Positions 13,482-35,731 of a stretch of DNA of 35,902 nucleotides are shown here, piece after piece. The stretch is taken from the NCBI RefSeq assembly GCF_003319105.1, contig NZ_QOHH01000018.1:1-35902 (forward strand), written 5' to 3'. Numbering within the stretch: the stretch's first letter is position 1; each line of letters opens with the position of its first letter. The notes under the pieces are model-generated. The model saw only the letters and a list, made by a program, of their open reading frames with translations, was not told the DNA's origin and did not search any database. Made by a program: the position numbers and the translations under genes. Source of the DNA: Blastococcus sp. TF02-09. Its GTDB lineage: Bacteria; Actinomycetota; Actinomycetes; Mycobacteriales; Geodermatophilaceae.

Positions 13482-15317
13482 TCAGCGCCGGACGGCCGTC
13501 GTGCCGGTCCCGGCGAGGTCCAGCAGGCCCGCCACGTCGTCGGCGTCGGCGGGGCAGAGCGCGTGCCCGACGCGGACGCCGAGCACGACCTCCTCACCGG
13601 CGACGACGAACGGCCCGCTCAGCGCCTCGGCGAGGGCGGCGGCGATGCGTGCGGTCTCCCGGCCGGCGGTGACGGGGGCGAGCCAGGGGACGGCGGCGGC
13701 AAAGCGCCGCGGACCCAGCCGGCCGACGAGGTCCCCGTGGCGGAGCCGCCCGCGCAGCCGCTGGGCGACGGCCCGCAGCAGGTCGTCGGCGGCCGCGCCG
13801 CCGAACCGGTCGGCGACGGCGTCCACGCCCGTCAGGTCGACGGTCAGGACGCCCAGGGCGTCGCCGGCCGAGCGCGCGTTCCAGGTGGCCACCTCGAGCA
13901 GGCTCTCGGTGCGCAGCCGCCCCGGCAGCCCGGTGACCGCGTCGGTGGTCCGCAGGTGCTCGAGGTGCGCGCGGTGGTCGGCCTCCGGCACTCGCGGCGA
14001 CGGGATGAACGGGGCGGGCGCGGACGACGGCGGCGGGGGCGGCGGCAGCACGGCGGTCGGGCGGGGCGCGACGCGGGAGAGCAGCGCCCGGGCGGCCTGC
14101 ACGACCGTCGTGCGCTCGTAGGTGAGGGCGTACTCGAACTGGCGGTCCAGGTCCGGGCCGGTCGAGCCCAGGTCGCGCGCCAACAGCGCCGCGGCGAAGT
14201 GCGGACCGAGGACGACGACGTCCCACTCGTCGCGCACCGGGTCGGCCGGGTCCAGGGTGGCGCCCCGGATGCCGGGCAGCGGCTCGGTGGTCAGGCCCTC
14301 GCCGACGGCGCAGACGAAGCCGGTGGCCTCCGCCAGCTCCGCGTACCGCCGCTCGGTCGCGGGGGTGAGGTTGCGGGCCTCCTGGAAGGTGGCGGCGACG
14401 ACGCAGGTCGCGCCCACCCGCACGGCCTCCCGCTCCAGCTGCTTGCTCAGCTCGACCAGCAGCGACTTCGGGGCGTGCCGCAGCCGGGTGCTCTCGGGCA
14501 GGCAGCCGAAGGGCGACCCGGCGCCGGCCGCGTCGAGGTCGGCCGGCTCGGGGGAGGGCAGGAACAGCTCGGTGGACGGGCGATCGAGCGACGGCGCGGC
14601 CTCGGGCCGGCCGAACAGCCACCCCTGGCCGAGGCTGGCACCCAGGGAGCGGGCCGTGGCCAGGTGTCCGGCGTTCTCGATCCCCTCGGCCAGCACCAGG
14701 GCGCCGGTGCTCTCGGCGTAGGCGTTCACGGCGTTCATCACCTGGGCGACCTCGGGGCCGGGGGCGCCCTGCACGAGGCGCAGGTCCAGCTTGACGACGT
14801 CGGGGCGCAGCAGCGGCATGAACGACAGCGACATGGGGTCCGCGCCGACGTCGTCCAGGGCGATGCCCCACCCGAGGGCGCGGACGCGCTCGACGGTGCG
14901 CAGCAGCTCCGCGGGCCGGGCCGCCAGGGCCCGCTCGGTGACCTCGAGGACGACGCGCAGCTCGCGGGGGGCGGTGTCGGCGATGGCCAGCAGATCGGCC
15001 AGGGGCGCGCTGTCGAGCACGTCGGGCTCGACGTTGACGAAGACCGTGGTGGGGGCCAGCAGGTCGTGGGTGACCGCGCCGCGGAAGGCGGCGGCCCGGC
15101 AGGCCTCGTCGAGCTCGGCGAGCCGGCCCGCGGCGCGGGCGGCGGCGAACATCGCGTCCGGGCGCTCGAGCGGCCCCTCGGGGCCGCGGGCGAGCGCCTC
15201 GTAGGCGACCACGCAGTCGCTGTCGAGGTCGACGATCGGCTGGAAGACGCTGCACACGCCGCCGTCGAGCACCCGGTCGAGGGCGGCGCCGACGGCGTCG
15301 GGGGAGTCCGTGTCCAC
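13482..15317 (-). CDS. EAL-DICT protein with degenerate GGDEF domain
   Basis: This 611-residue paralogue of the next gene has an EAL c-di-GMP phosphodiesterase domain at about 20-240, with E40-A-L, N95/E97 (VNVEP), E125, D155-D156, K176, E211 and Q231. The lid motif is DDVGAD rather than DDFGTG. A DICT sensory domain (about 284-413) follows, then a proline-rich linker (424-445) where the paralogue has its LOV domain. The C-terminal GGDEF domain (about 455-611) is degenerate: the motif reads GPRRF (535-539), so it should not make c-di-GMP. The RxxD inhibitory site (R526-H-G-D529) at the canonical five-residue spacing survives, so the domain may bind c-di-GMP as a sensor. GTG 15317 matches the paralogue's start. 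Confidence 0.9.
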   Translation of the reverse strand: MDTDSPDAVGAALDRVLDGGVCSVFQPIVDLDSDCVVAYEALARGPEGPLERPDAMFAAARAAGRLAELDEACRAAAFRGAVTHDLLAPTTVFVNVEPDVLDSAPLADLLAIADTAPRELRVVLEVTERALAARPAELLRTVERVRALGWGIALDDVGADPMSLSFMPLLRPDVVKLDLRLVQGAPGPEVAQVMNAVNAYAESTGALVLAEGIENAGHLATARSLGASLGQGWLFGRPEAAPSLDRPSTELFLPSPEPADLDAAGAGSPFGCLPESTRLRHAPKSLLVELSKQLEREAVRVGATCVVAATFQEARNLTPATERRYAELAEATGFVCAVGEGLTTEPLPGIRGATLDPADPVRDEWDVVVLGPHFAAALLARDLGSTGPDLDRQFEYALTYERTTVVQAARALLSRVAPRPTAVLPPPPPPSSAPAPFIPSPRVPEADHRAHLEHLRTTDAVTGLPGRLRTESLLEVATWNARSAGDALGVLTVDLTGVDAVADRFGGAAADDLLRAVAQRLRGRLRHGDLVGRLGPRRFAAAVPWLAPVTAGRETARIAAALAEALSGPFVVAGEEVVLGVRVGHALCPADADDVAGLLDLAGTGTTAVRR

Positions 15318-15357
15318 GGCTACCCATCGGCTGCGGGCGGGCCGGGGCCAAGCCGAG

Positions 15358-15393
15358 CGCGCCGGCCCCACCCCGAAGGGGGAGGCCGGCGCG
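15358..15393 (-). terminator. Hairpin terminator behind the LOV gene
   Basis: CGCGCCGGCC (15358-15367) pairs perfectly with GGCCGGCGCG (15384-15393), and an inner CCCC/GGGG extends the stem around GAA. It starts 7 bp past the stop of the LOV gene, read on the minus strand. It may separate that gene from the downstream paralogue. No T tract follows. Confidence 0.65.
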
Positions 15394-15399
15394 GGCGGG

Positions 15400-22232
<6,833 letters not shown>

Positions 22233-22240
<8 letters not shown>

Positions 22241-23108
22241 CGAAGGACCCCGTCCTCCCCACCCTTCGCAGGCTCAGGGCGGGACCCGGGACGGGGCCGG
22301 ACAGGCAGCAGTTCTTTCGGGCGTCGCCCTGGTCACCGGGGCGTCGACCGGCATCGGCCGCCACCTGGCCGAGGGCCTGGCCGCCCGCGGCATGGCGGTG
22401 GCCGGGCTCGCCCGCAGCGAGGACCGGCTGCGGACGGCGATGGACGAGGTCGCAGCTGCCACCGGCGGGCGCACCCTCGCCGTGGCCGCCGACGTCACCG
22501 ACCGCGCCTTGGTCGAGGAGGCGGTCGGCCTCGTGCGCGAGGAGCTCGGCCCGATCGACCTGCTGATCAACAACGCCGGGCTGATCGACGAGTTCGAGGT
22601 ACCCGTCTGGGAGGCCGACCCCGACCAGTGGTGGGACGTCGTGTCCAGCCACGTGCGCGGCGCGCTGCTGACCGTGCGCACCGTCGTCCCGTGGATGGTG
22701 CTGCGCAACCGCGGGCGCATCGTCAACATCGCTAGCGGCATGGGCACCCGGGGCGCCCCCGACTACTCCGCCTACTCGGTGGCCAAGACCGGGCTGATGC
22801 GGCTGACCGAGTCGCTGGCCGGCGCGCTGGAAGGGTCGGACGTGCGGGCCTTCGACGTCGCGCCCGGCGTCGTCGACACCCCGATGACCCGCTCCATGCA
22901 CATGTGGGAGGGGTTCGAGGACTGGACGCCGCCCGAGCGGGTGGTCGAGCTGGTCGCGGCGATCGCCGCGGGTGAGCTGGACCAGTGGGCGGGCCGGTTC
23001 GTCCGCGCCGGCCGGGACGACCTTGACGTCCTCCGCGCGACCACGCCGCAGGACGACGCCCGGCAGTTGCGGCTGCAGCCCTACGGCGATGCGGACCCCG
23101 TGGCCTGA
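22233..23108 (+). CDS. Short-chain dehydrogenase/reductase with a repeat-encoded N-terminus
   Basis: The 291-residue SDR has the cofactor motif TGASTGIGR (35-43), NNAG, catalytic Ser in VNIASGMG and Y-S-V-A-K in AYSVAKTG. An R37-like basic residue in AGLARSED suggests NADP. The substrate is unknown. The only start codon in frame before the Rossmann fold is GTG 22233, eight bases inside pheT. Residues 3-25 are therefore translated from the hairpin repeat that follows pheT. Family members normally start two to five residues before LSGxVALVTGAS, so the repeat seems to have displaced the original start. The 3' end overlaps the convergent HNH gene by 28 bp. Confidence 0.88.
22238..22300 (+). repeat. 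Post-stop hairpin repeat, copy 3
   Basis: It starts at the pheT stop. The outer stem is CCCCGTCC (22248-22255) with GGACGGGG (22289-22296). The inner stem is CCC-A-CCCT (22258-22265) with AGGG-C-GGG (22276-22283), loop TCGCAGGCTC (22266-22275), identical to copy 1. Both stems differ in sequence from copies 1 and 2 while keeping their pairing. This copy lies inside the SDR reading frame. Confidence 0.78.
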
Positions 23109-24601
23109 AGGCGCCGTGTCGGCGCAACCGGCATCCCGGACAGGGCTGGACGACCCGGCTGTTCCCGTGGGACCGGTTCTCCCGGTGGGTAGCCGACGAT
23201 GATCTCGGTGCCGTCTTCGCGGTAGGTGCGCCAGCGTTTCTCGGCCGGGTCCCAGGCGATGGAGAAGCCGTGGTGGACCTTGGTGTGGTGGCGTTCGCAG
23301 AGCAACGCCGTGTTCTCGACCGATGTCTCACCGTGGTCGGCGATCCACTCCTGCACGTGGTGGGCGTCGCACCACCAGGTCGGCGCCGAGCAGCCAGCAA
23401 AAATGCAACCGTCGTCGCGTGCCTCTGACGCCTTGCGGATGTGCGGGGGAACCAGACGCTGCGTGCGGCCGATGTTCAGCGGCATCCCGTCGGGGCCGAA
23501 CAGCACCCGGGTGACGATCGAGTCGCAGGCCAGCTGCCGGGCCACCTCGTTGGACACACGCTGACCGGACCCCAGCCGGGCAGCGCCTGCGATCACGTCC
23601 GGGTCGAGCAGGTCCTCGGCGGAGATGGTGGCCGCGACCTGCGCGTGGTGCTTGCGCAGCATCGGGGTGTCGGCCGAGGCGAGGGCGTTGTCGGCCAGCT
23701 GTACGAACGCGTCGGCCATCTGCTGGGCGTGGTTGCGGTCGTCGTCGGCAACCCGGCCCGCCTGCTGATAGGCGGTGAGCGCGGTGGAGACCTTTTCGTA
23801 GCCCGCGGCGTCGAGGCGGCCGTGGATCGTGCCGCCACCTCCGGGCGACGTCGAGGGAGTCAGGTGCAGTTCCCGCTGACGGGTGGGATCGGGCTCGGGC
23901 CCGTCGGGATCGATCCAGTTCAGCATGCGCTCGACCGCTCCGGGCAGCGTCTCCGGATGGTCGCCGCTGGCGCAGGCCAACAGCATCGCGTCGACGCCGT
24001 CCTCCCCGTGCACGTCCACGCCGAGCTCGGCCGCGGCGGCCAGCCGGGCGGGGGTGGCGACCTTGGCCACCACCTCGGTCTGGTCCGGGGTGACCCGGCC
24101 GGCCCGGGCCGCCTCGTTCCAGCGGGGCAGCTGCTCCAAGGTTCGCCCGGCTCGCCGTACCCGGTCGGTGGTGCCGGTGGAGAGGTTGAGGTGCCCGGTC
24201 AGCCAGGAGCGCATGGACTTGTGGCCGTCGAACTGCGCGGCCAGCGCGTTGTCCGCAGCCCGCACAGCGCCGGCGAGCGCGGCGTCGATGACGTTCTGCA
24301 GCTGCACCAGACCGCGCACCCGCGCCAGGAGGGCCGGCGCCTGCGCTGCCGGCTGACCGCCGGACAGCTCTGCGTCGGCCAGTTCGACCGCGTCGGCCAA
24401 CACGGCGGCGACGTCGTCGGGCAGCACCATCGACAGCTGCCGGGTTGCCTCGCGGTCAGCCTCGCGGTCGGACTTCGCTCGAGCCGCTCCCGAGGCCGTC
24501 TTCCGACCGGCCGTGGCGCGGGGAGCAGGCGCCGAAGTCGGGTTGTCGAGCCGGAAGGTGCCCGCATCCGGAAAGGGATCGAAGCCCTCGTCCAGACTCA
24601 T
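23081..24601 (-). CDS. DUF222/HNH endonuclease (13E12-type repeat family)
   Basis: The 506-residue protein has the long N-terminal DUF222 helical domain (about 75-330; MRSWLTGHLNLSTGTT, AARAGRVTPDQTEVVA) and a C-terminal HNH nuclease (about 395-450). The nuclease has zinc cysteines C399/C404 and C435, the catalytic-type CDAHH (411-415) and CERHH (435-439). Such genes occur in many copies in actinobacterial genomes (13E12 repeats of M. tuberculosis) and probably behave as mobile or repair-linked elements; their role is unsettled. ATG 24601 follows an excellent GGGAGGAGG site. A LexA box lies 28 bp upstream, so it is predicted to be DNA-damage induced. The C-terminus overlaps the SDR gene. Confidence 0.88.
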   Translation of the reverse strand: MSLDEGFDPFPDAGTFRLDNPTSAPAPRATAGRKTASGAARAKSDREADREATRQLSMVLPDDVAAVLADAVELADAELSGGQPAAQAPALLARVRGLVQLQNVIDAALAGAVRAADNALAAQFDGHKSMRSWLTGHLNLSTGTTDRVRRAGRTLEQLPRWNEAARAGRVTPDQTEVVAKVATPARLAAAAELGVDVHGEDGVDAMLLACASGDHPETLPGAVERMLNWIDPDGPEPDPTRQRELHLTPSTSPGGGGTIHGRLDAAGYEKVSTALTAYQQAGRVADDDRNHAQQMADAFVQLADNALASADTPMLRKHHAQVAATISAEDLLDPDVIAGAARLGSGQRVSNEVARQLACDSIVTRVLFGPDGMPLNIGRTQRLVPPHIRKASEARDDGCIFAGCSAPTWWCDAHHVQEWIADHGETSVENTALLCERHHTKVHHGFSIAWDPAEKRWRTYREDGTEIIVGYPPGEPVPREQPGRPALSGMPVAPTRRLQATGSASP

Positions 24602-24629
24602 GGCACCTCCTCCCGACAAGGCCGCTCAC

Positions 24630-24645
24630 TCGAACGTATGTTCGA
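24630..24645. promoter_or_regulatory. LexA (SOS) box upstream of the HNH gene
   Basis: TCGAAC-GTAT-GTTCGA is a perfect match in both arms to the actinobacterial/Gram-positive SOS box TCGAAC-N4-GTTCGA. It ends 28 bp before the HNH start and overlaps the likely promoter, so LexA should repress the gene until DNA damage. Confidence 0.85.
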
Positions 24646-24765
24646 AGTCTACCGGTCGGGGGCTACTCCGGCAAGGGGAAAGTGCTGGTCAGAGGCCCTT
24701 TTGGCGCACGGCCGGATGACATCCACGCTGTCGCCTGCCGACGGGGATCTCCGAGGCCGGCCCGG

Positions 24766-25647
24766 TCAGACGACCGTGCGCAGGGCCAGGGGAGCGATGT
24801 CCACGGTCACCGGGGTGTCCGCGTCGAGCTCGATCAGCTCGCCGTCCAGCTGCAGCGGCATCGGGGCCAGCGTGGTGAAGGCGTAGTGGGTGGCGCTGGG
24901 TTGCGGGCCGAGGCCGCGGGTCGCCGCCCGGATCGCGGTGGCGAGGACCCGGAGCTTCCCGGTCCGCCGCTGGGTGATGACCTCGAACCGTCCGTCGTCC
25001 GGGGAGCCGCCCTCGCTCAGCCGCGCGTGCTTGGCCATCTCGTCGATGGTGGCGAACACCAGGCTGTCGATCCTGCGCCGCCGTCCGTCCTCGAGCCGGA
25101 TGGGGAAGGGCCGGAAGCGCGCGAAGCCCCGGACGACCGAGGCGATCTCCCGCCACGACCCCTTGCCGCCCTTCTCGAGGTCGACCGCGATCACCGGCGT
25201 CAACCCGACGCCGATGTAGGAGTGCGCGTACCGCACCTCCGCGGACGACCCCGTGCCGACGGTGAGCCGGAGGAGGTCCAGTCGCCGGATCTCGCCCGCC
25301 TCGATCGCGTCGGCCAGCGGCTGTTCGCGGGTGACTCGGCGGTGGTCGTTGGCGTTGCCGGCCGCGCGGACCGCACAGGCGGCGCGAGGGTTGCCGGCGT
25401 CCATGACGCCGTTGACCACCTCGTTGTAGCCGCCGTCGCCGCTGACCGAGACGACGAGCGGGCTGCCGACCGCGGCCGCGTCCCGGGCCAGGTCGCGGGC
25501 GTGCCCGGCGTGCTGGGTGGGTGAGAGGGCGACCGGCACGTCGGGCAGGCGGGCCGCGAGGTCGTCCCGGAGCTCCTCGGCCGACTGTCGCGCGTTGCCG
25601 GTGCTGTTCGGGTTGAAGATGATGACGATCCGGTCGAACGCGGCCAC
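24766..25647 (-). CDS. Diacylglycerol/lipid kinase family protein
   Basis: This 293-residue protein has the DAGK catalytic pattern: N-terminal VIIFNPNSTGNA, the nucleotide-binding SGDGGYNEVVNG (69-80), and a C-terminal beta-sandwich with EVRYAHSYIGVG and THYAFTTLAPMPLQLDGE. The family phosphorylates lipid alcohols such as diacylglycerol at the membrane's inner face. RAAGNANDHRR replaces the common GTxNDxAR motif, so the substrate may differ. It starts at GTG 25647 with a GGGAG site. It may be transcribed with the downstream HNH gene, but the LexA box gives that gene its own control. The 164-bp gap between them holds the LexA box and nothing else I can name. Confidence 0.85.
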   Translation of the reverse strand: MAAFDRIVIIFNPNSTGNARQSAEELRDDLAARLPDVPVALSPTQHAGHARDLARDAAAVGSPLVVSVSGDGGYNEVVNGVMDAGNPRAACAVRAAGNANDHRRVTREQPLADAIEAGEIRRLDLLRLTVGTGSSAEVRYAHSYIGVGLTPVIAVDLEKGGKGSWREIASVVRGFARFRPFPIRLEDGRRRRIDSLVFATIDEMAKHARLSEGGSPDDGRFEVITQRRTGKLRVLATAIRAATRGLGPQPSATHYAFTTLAPMPLQLDGELIELDADTPVTVDIAPLALRTVV

Positions 25648-25694
25648 CGCCGCTCCCTGCCCAGGCCGGGGTCCGCTAACCGGCCCCCGCGGGC

Positions 25695-26210
25695 TCAGCA
25701 GTCGAAGACCGACCAGCAGATCTCGTTGCGGGCGTGCTGGTCCTCCAAGACGAGCTCGCGGACGGCCTCCGGCAGCTGGTCGCGCTGCCAAGCGCACTCG
25801 GCTCGGCGTGCCGCCTCGGCCTCGCCGGGCGGGGCGGCGGCCATGGCCGCCTTGATCGCGTACGCCGCGGCGCCCAGGTCGTGCTCGGCGACGTGCGGGA
25901 CGACGCCGGCCTGTCCGGCCGCGTAGGCCGCGTGCCGTGCGGCGCCGCGCAGGTCCCTCGCGGCGCCCATGGCGTGACCGCCGGCGGCGCGGGCCACCAT
26001 CATCGGCACCTCACCGTGCACCCAGGCCCGGGCGTGCTCGATCGCCGCGCGCGGCCGGTCGTCGTGCGGGCGCACTGCCTCGAACAGCGGCAGGACGTGC
26101 TCCGCGCAGGTCGCGGCCCACATCGCGAGGAGGTGGTGATCCGCGTCGGTGAGGGTGCCGCCGCGCCGGATGGCGATCAGGCGCGGGTCGCGCAACGTCG
26201 GAAGGATCAT
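25695..26210 (-). CDS. Putative immunity-protein-like helical protein
   Basis: The 171-residue protein is helical and rich in Ala, with HLLAMWAATCAEHVLPLFEA, RPRAAIEHARAWVHGEVPM and ARHAAYAAGQAGVVPHVAEH. The alternating A/H-rich repeats and the ending LPEAVRELVLEDQHARNEIC resemble proteins annotated as putative immunity proteins in actinobacteria, but no toxin gene is adjacent, so the name is weak. ATG 26210 follows TAGGA. It is divergent from argC, with the second ACTTCCGGTAC hairpin and the ArgR site between them, and lies 47 bp upstream of the lipid kinase gene on the same strand. Confidence 0.6.
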   Translation of the reverse strand: MILPTLRDPRLIAIRRGGTLTDADHHLLAMWAATCAEHVLPLFEAVRPHDDRPRAAIEHARAWVHGEVPMMVARAAGGHAMGAARDLRGAARHAAYAAGQAGVVPHVAEHDLGAAAYAIKAAMAAAPPGEAEAARRAECAWQRDQLPEAVRELVLEDQHARNEICWSVFDC

Positions 26211-26243
26211 CAGCGGTGTTCCTACCGGAACACCCGCCGCACG

Positions 26244-26267
26244 GGGACTTCCGGTACAGAAAGTCCC
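26244..26267. repeat. Hairpin of the ACTTCCGGTAC repeat family, copy 2
   Basis: GGGACTT (26244-26250) pairs with AAGTCCC (26261-26267) around loop CCGGTACAGA. Copy 1 (11424-11451) keeps the core but has GGACT preceded by C instead of G, with the pairing partner changed to match. It lies in the leader region of the immunity-like gene. Confidence 0.65.
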
Positions 26268-26309
26268 GGCCGGGTCCTGGAGGCGACCTGGTTCGGATCG
26301 GATAGTGGA

Positions 26310-28531
<2,222 letters not shown>

Positions 28532-28535
<4 letters not shown>

Positions 28536-29568
28536 GCACCCCCGAACCGGAGCCGCACGTGACCACGGCGCACGACGACGCCGCGCAGGACCCCACCCCG
28601 CCCGACGTCGCGGTCGACCAGGCGACGCCCCCGCGGCGGATCGGCACGCACCGGGTCATGCGCACCCACGACCCCGAGGGCGACGCCCGCCGGATCGCCG
28701 TCCTCACCGGGGCGCTGCCCTGGCTCAAGGAGTTCCACGGCAACGTCGTCGTCATCAAGTACGGCGGCCACGCGATGGTCGACGAGGAGTGCCGCCGGGC
28801 GTTCGCCGACGACATGGTCTTCCTCCGGACCTGCGGGATCCTGCCGGTCGTCGTGCACGGCGGTGGCCCGCAGATCACCGAGATGCTGGGCCGGCTGGGC
28901 ATCGAGAGCGAGTTCCGGGGCGGCCTGCGGGTGACCACGGAGCAGACGATCGGCGTCGTCCGCATGGTGCTGACCGGGCAGGTCACCCCGGAGGTCGTCG
29001 GGCTGATCAACCAGCACGGCCCGCTGGCCGTGGGCCTGTCCGGTGAGGACGGCGGGCTGCTCACCGCCGAGCGCACCCGGGCGGTCGTCGACGGCGAGCC
29101 GGTCGACATCGGGCTGGTCGGCGACGTCGCCGAGGTCGACCCGACCCCGGTCCGCGCGCTGCTGGAGGCCGGGCACATCCCGGTCATCGCCACCGTCGCC
29201 CCCGACCGGGACGGCGTCGTGCACAACGTCAACGCCGACACCGCGGCCGCCGCCGTGGCCGTCGCGCTGGGCGCCGTGAAGCTCGTGGTCCTCACCGACG
29301 TCGAGGGCCTCTACTCCGACTGGCCCGACCGCGACTCGCTCGTGCAGCAGATCGACGTCGCCGAGCTGGCCGAGATCCTGCCCGACCTGGACGCCGGGAT
29401 GGCGCCGAAGATGGCCGCCTGCCTGCGGGCGGTCCAGGGCGGGGTGAAGCGGGCGACCGTCGTCGACGGCCGCACGCCGCACGCGCTGCTGCTGGAGATG
29501 TTCACCACCGAAGGCACCGGGACGATGGTCGTCCCGGGCCTGCCGACCGCGAAGGAGGGCACAGCACC

Positions 29569-29572
<4 letters not shown>
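28532..29572 (+). CDS. argB: Acetylglutamate kinase
   Basis: ArgB phosphorylates N-acetylglutamate and is usually feedback-inhibited by arginine. Family motifs: [30 protein letters not shown], and [18 protein letters not shown]. From the overlapping GTG 28532 it is 346 residues, about 40 longer than usual. The extra N-terminus is rich in Pro, Asp and Thr and looks disordered. An ATG at 28658 would give a normal length but has no ribosome-binding site. I keep the GTG because every junction in this operon is a 4-base overlap. The stop overlaps argD (ATGA). Confidence 0.93.
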
Positions 29573-34326
<4,754 letters not shown>

Positions 34327-34330
<4 letters not shown>

Positions 34331-35619
34331 CCGCTGATTCCGACGTCGGAGTGATCGACGAGCTGCACCGCCGCGGGCTGATCGCCCAGAGCACCGACGA
34401 GGAGGCGCTGCGCGCCCACCTCGCCGAGGGGCCGGTCGCGTTCTACGCCGGGTTCGACCCCACCGCGCAGAGCCTGCACGTGGGACACCTCGTGCAGTTC
34501 ATGGTGCTGCGGGCGCTGCAGCGCGCCGGCCACCGCCCCGTCGTCCTCGTCGGTGGCGCGACCGGGCTCATCGGCGACCCCCGCATGACGGCGGAGCGGC
34601 AGCTCAACGACCGCGACACCGTGGCCGGGTGGGTGGAGCGCATCCGCGAGCAGGTCGCGCCCTTCCTCGACCTGCCGGCCGAGCGGGACGGGCTGGCGGC
34701 TCCGGTCTACGTCGACAACCTCGAGTGGACCGCGCCGGTCTCCGCCATCGACTTCCTGCGCGACATCGGCAAGCACTTCCGCGTGAGCCAGATGCTGGCC
34801 AAGGAGGCGGTCTCCGCCCGGCTCAACTCCGAGGCCGGCATCAGCTACACCGAGTTCAGCTACCAGATCCTGCAGGCCAACGACTTCCGCGAGCTGCACC
34901 AGCGGCACGGGGTGACGCTGCAGACCGGTGGCTCCGACCAGTGGGGCAACCTGACCGCCGGCATCGACCTGGTCCGCCGGACGTCGGGCGCGAAGGTGCA
35001 CGCCCTGTCGACGCCGCTCGTGACGAAGTCCGACGGAACGAAGTTCGGCAAGTCCGAGGGTGGCGCGGTCTGGCTGGACCCGACGCTCACCTCGCCCTAC
35101 GCCTTCTTCCAGTTCTGGCTGAACGCCGACGACGCTGACGCCCGCGCCTGGTTACCGCTGTACTCCGAGCGGCCGGCCGAGGAGGTGGCCGCGCTGATCG
35201 CGGAGAGCGTCGAGCGCCCCGCGTCGCGAGCGGCCCAGCGGGCCCTAGCCGAGGAGCTGACCCTGCTGGTGCACGGACCCGAGCAGCTCCGCCAGGCCGA
35301 GGCCGCCGGGCGTGCGCTCTTCGGCCGCGACGACCTGGCGTCGCTGGACGCCGCCACCCTCACGGCCGCGCTGACCGAGGCCGGCAGCGTCACCGTGGAC
35401 GGCGAGGTGCCCACGATCGCCCAGCTGCTCCAGCAGACCGGGCTGGTCGCCAGCCTCTCGGAGGCGCGTCGCACGGTGAAGGAGGGCGGCGCCTACGTGA
35501 ACAACGAGCGCGTCACCGACGCCGACGCCGTGCCCGCCGAGGACGCCTGGCTCACGGGGGGCTGGCTGGTGCTCCGCCGGGGGAAGCGGTCCGTCGCCGG
35601 GGTGCATCGAGCGGCCTGA
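34327..35619 (+). CDS. tyrS: Tyrosyl-tRNA synthetase
   Basis: The 430-residue TyrRS charges tRNA-Tyr. It has the class I HIGH motif as HVGH (51-54), the tyrosine-site segments TGGSDQWGNLTAGIDL and NFSYQIL-like FSYQILQAND, the KMSKS motif as KFGKS (239-243), and a C-terminal S4 RNA-binding domain (LSEARRTVKEGGAYVNNERV). It starts at GTG 34327, overlapping the glycosylase stop by four bases, and is the last gene before an rRNA operon. No tyrosine T-box is seen; the gene depends on upstream transcription as far as I can tell. Confidence 0.97.
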
Positions 35620-35659
35620 CCAGGGATTCGTCGTCGTGTGACCGGCGGATGTGCCCCGT

Positions 35660-35684
35660 GTGACGATCCGGTGTCCGGCGTCAC
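35660..35684 (+). terminator. Terminator-like hairpin behind tyrS
   Basis: GTGACG (35660-35665) pairs with CGTCAC (35679-35684), with inner CCGG/CCGG around TGT. It lies 40 bp after the tyrS stop and just before the rRNA promoter, suitable for ending the arg-tyrS transcript. No T tract follows. Confidence 0.5.
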
Positions 35685-35696
35685 GCCCGCAGCGGT

Positions 35697-35725
35697 TTGA
35701 CACGGACCGAGGACGTGCGTAACTT
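35697..35725 (+). promoter_or_regulatory. rRNA operon promoter
   Basis: A consensus TTGACA (35697-35702) and TAACTT (35720-35725) are exactly 17 bp apart, the strongest sigma-A-type promoter in the window. Transcription should start near 35732. Confidence 0.85.
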
Positions 35726-35731
35726 TCTCTC

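Noticed and set aside
13482..15317. Calling the second EAL-DICT protein an active diguanylate cyclase
   Set aside because: Its GGDEF motif reads GPRRF, which lacks the catalytic acidic pair.
25695..26210. A toxin-immunity pair involving the immunity-like protein
   Set aside because: No polymorphic toxin, secretion marker or second immunity gene lies nearby; the name rests on weak resemblance.
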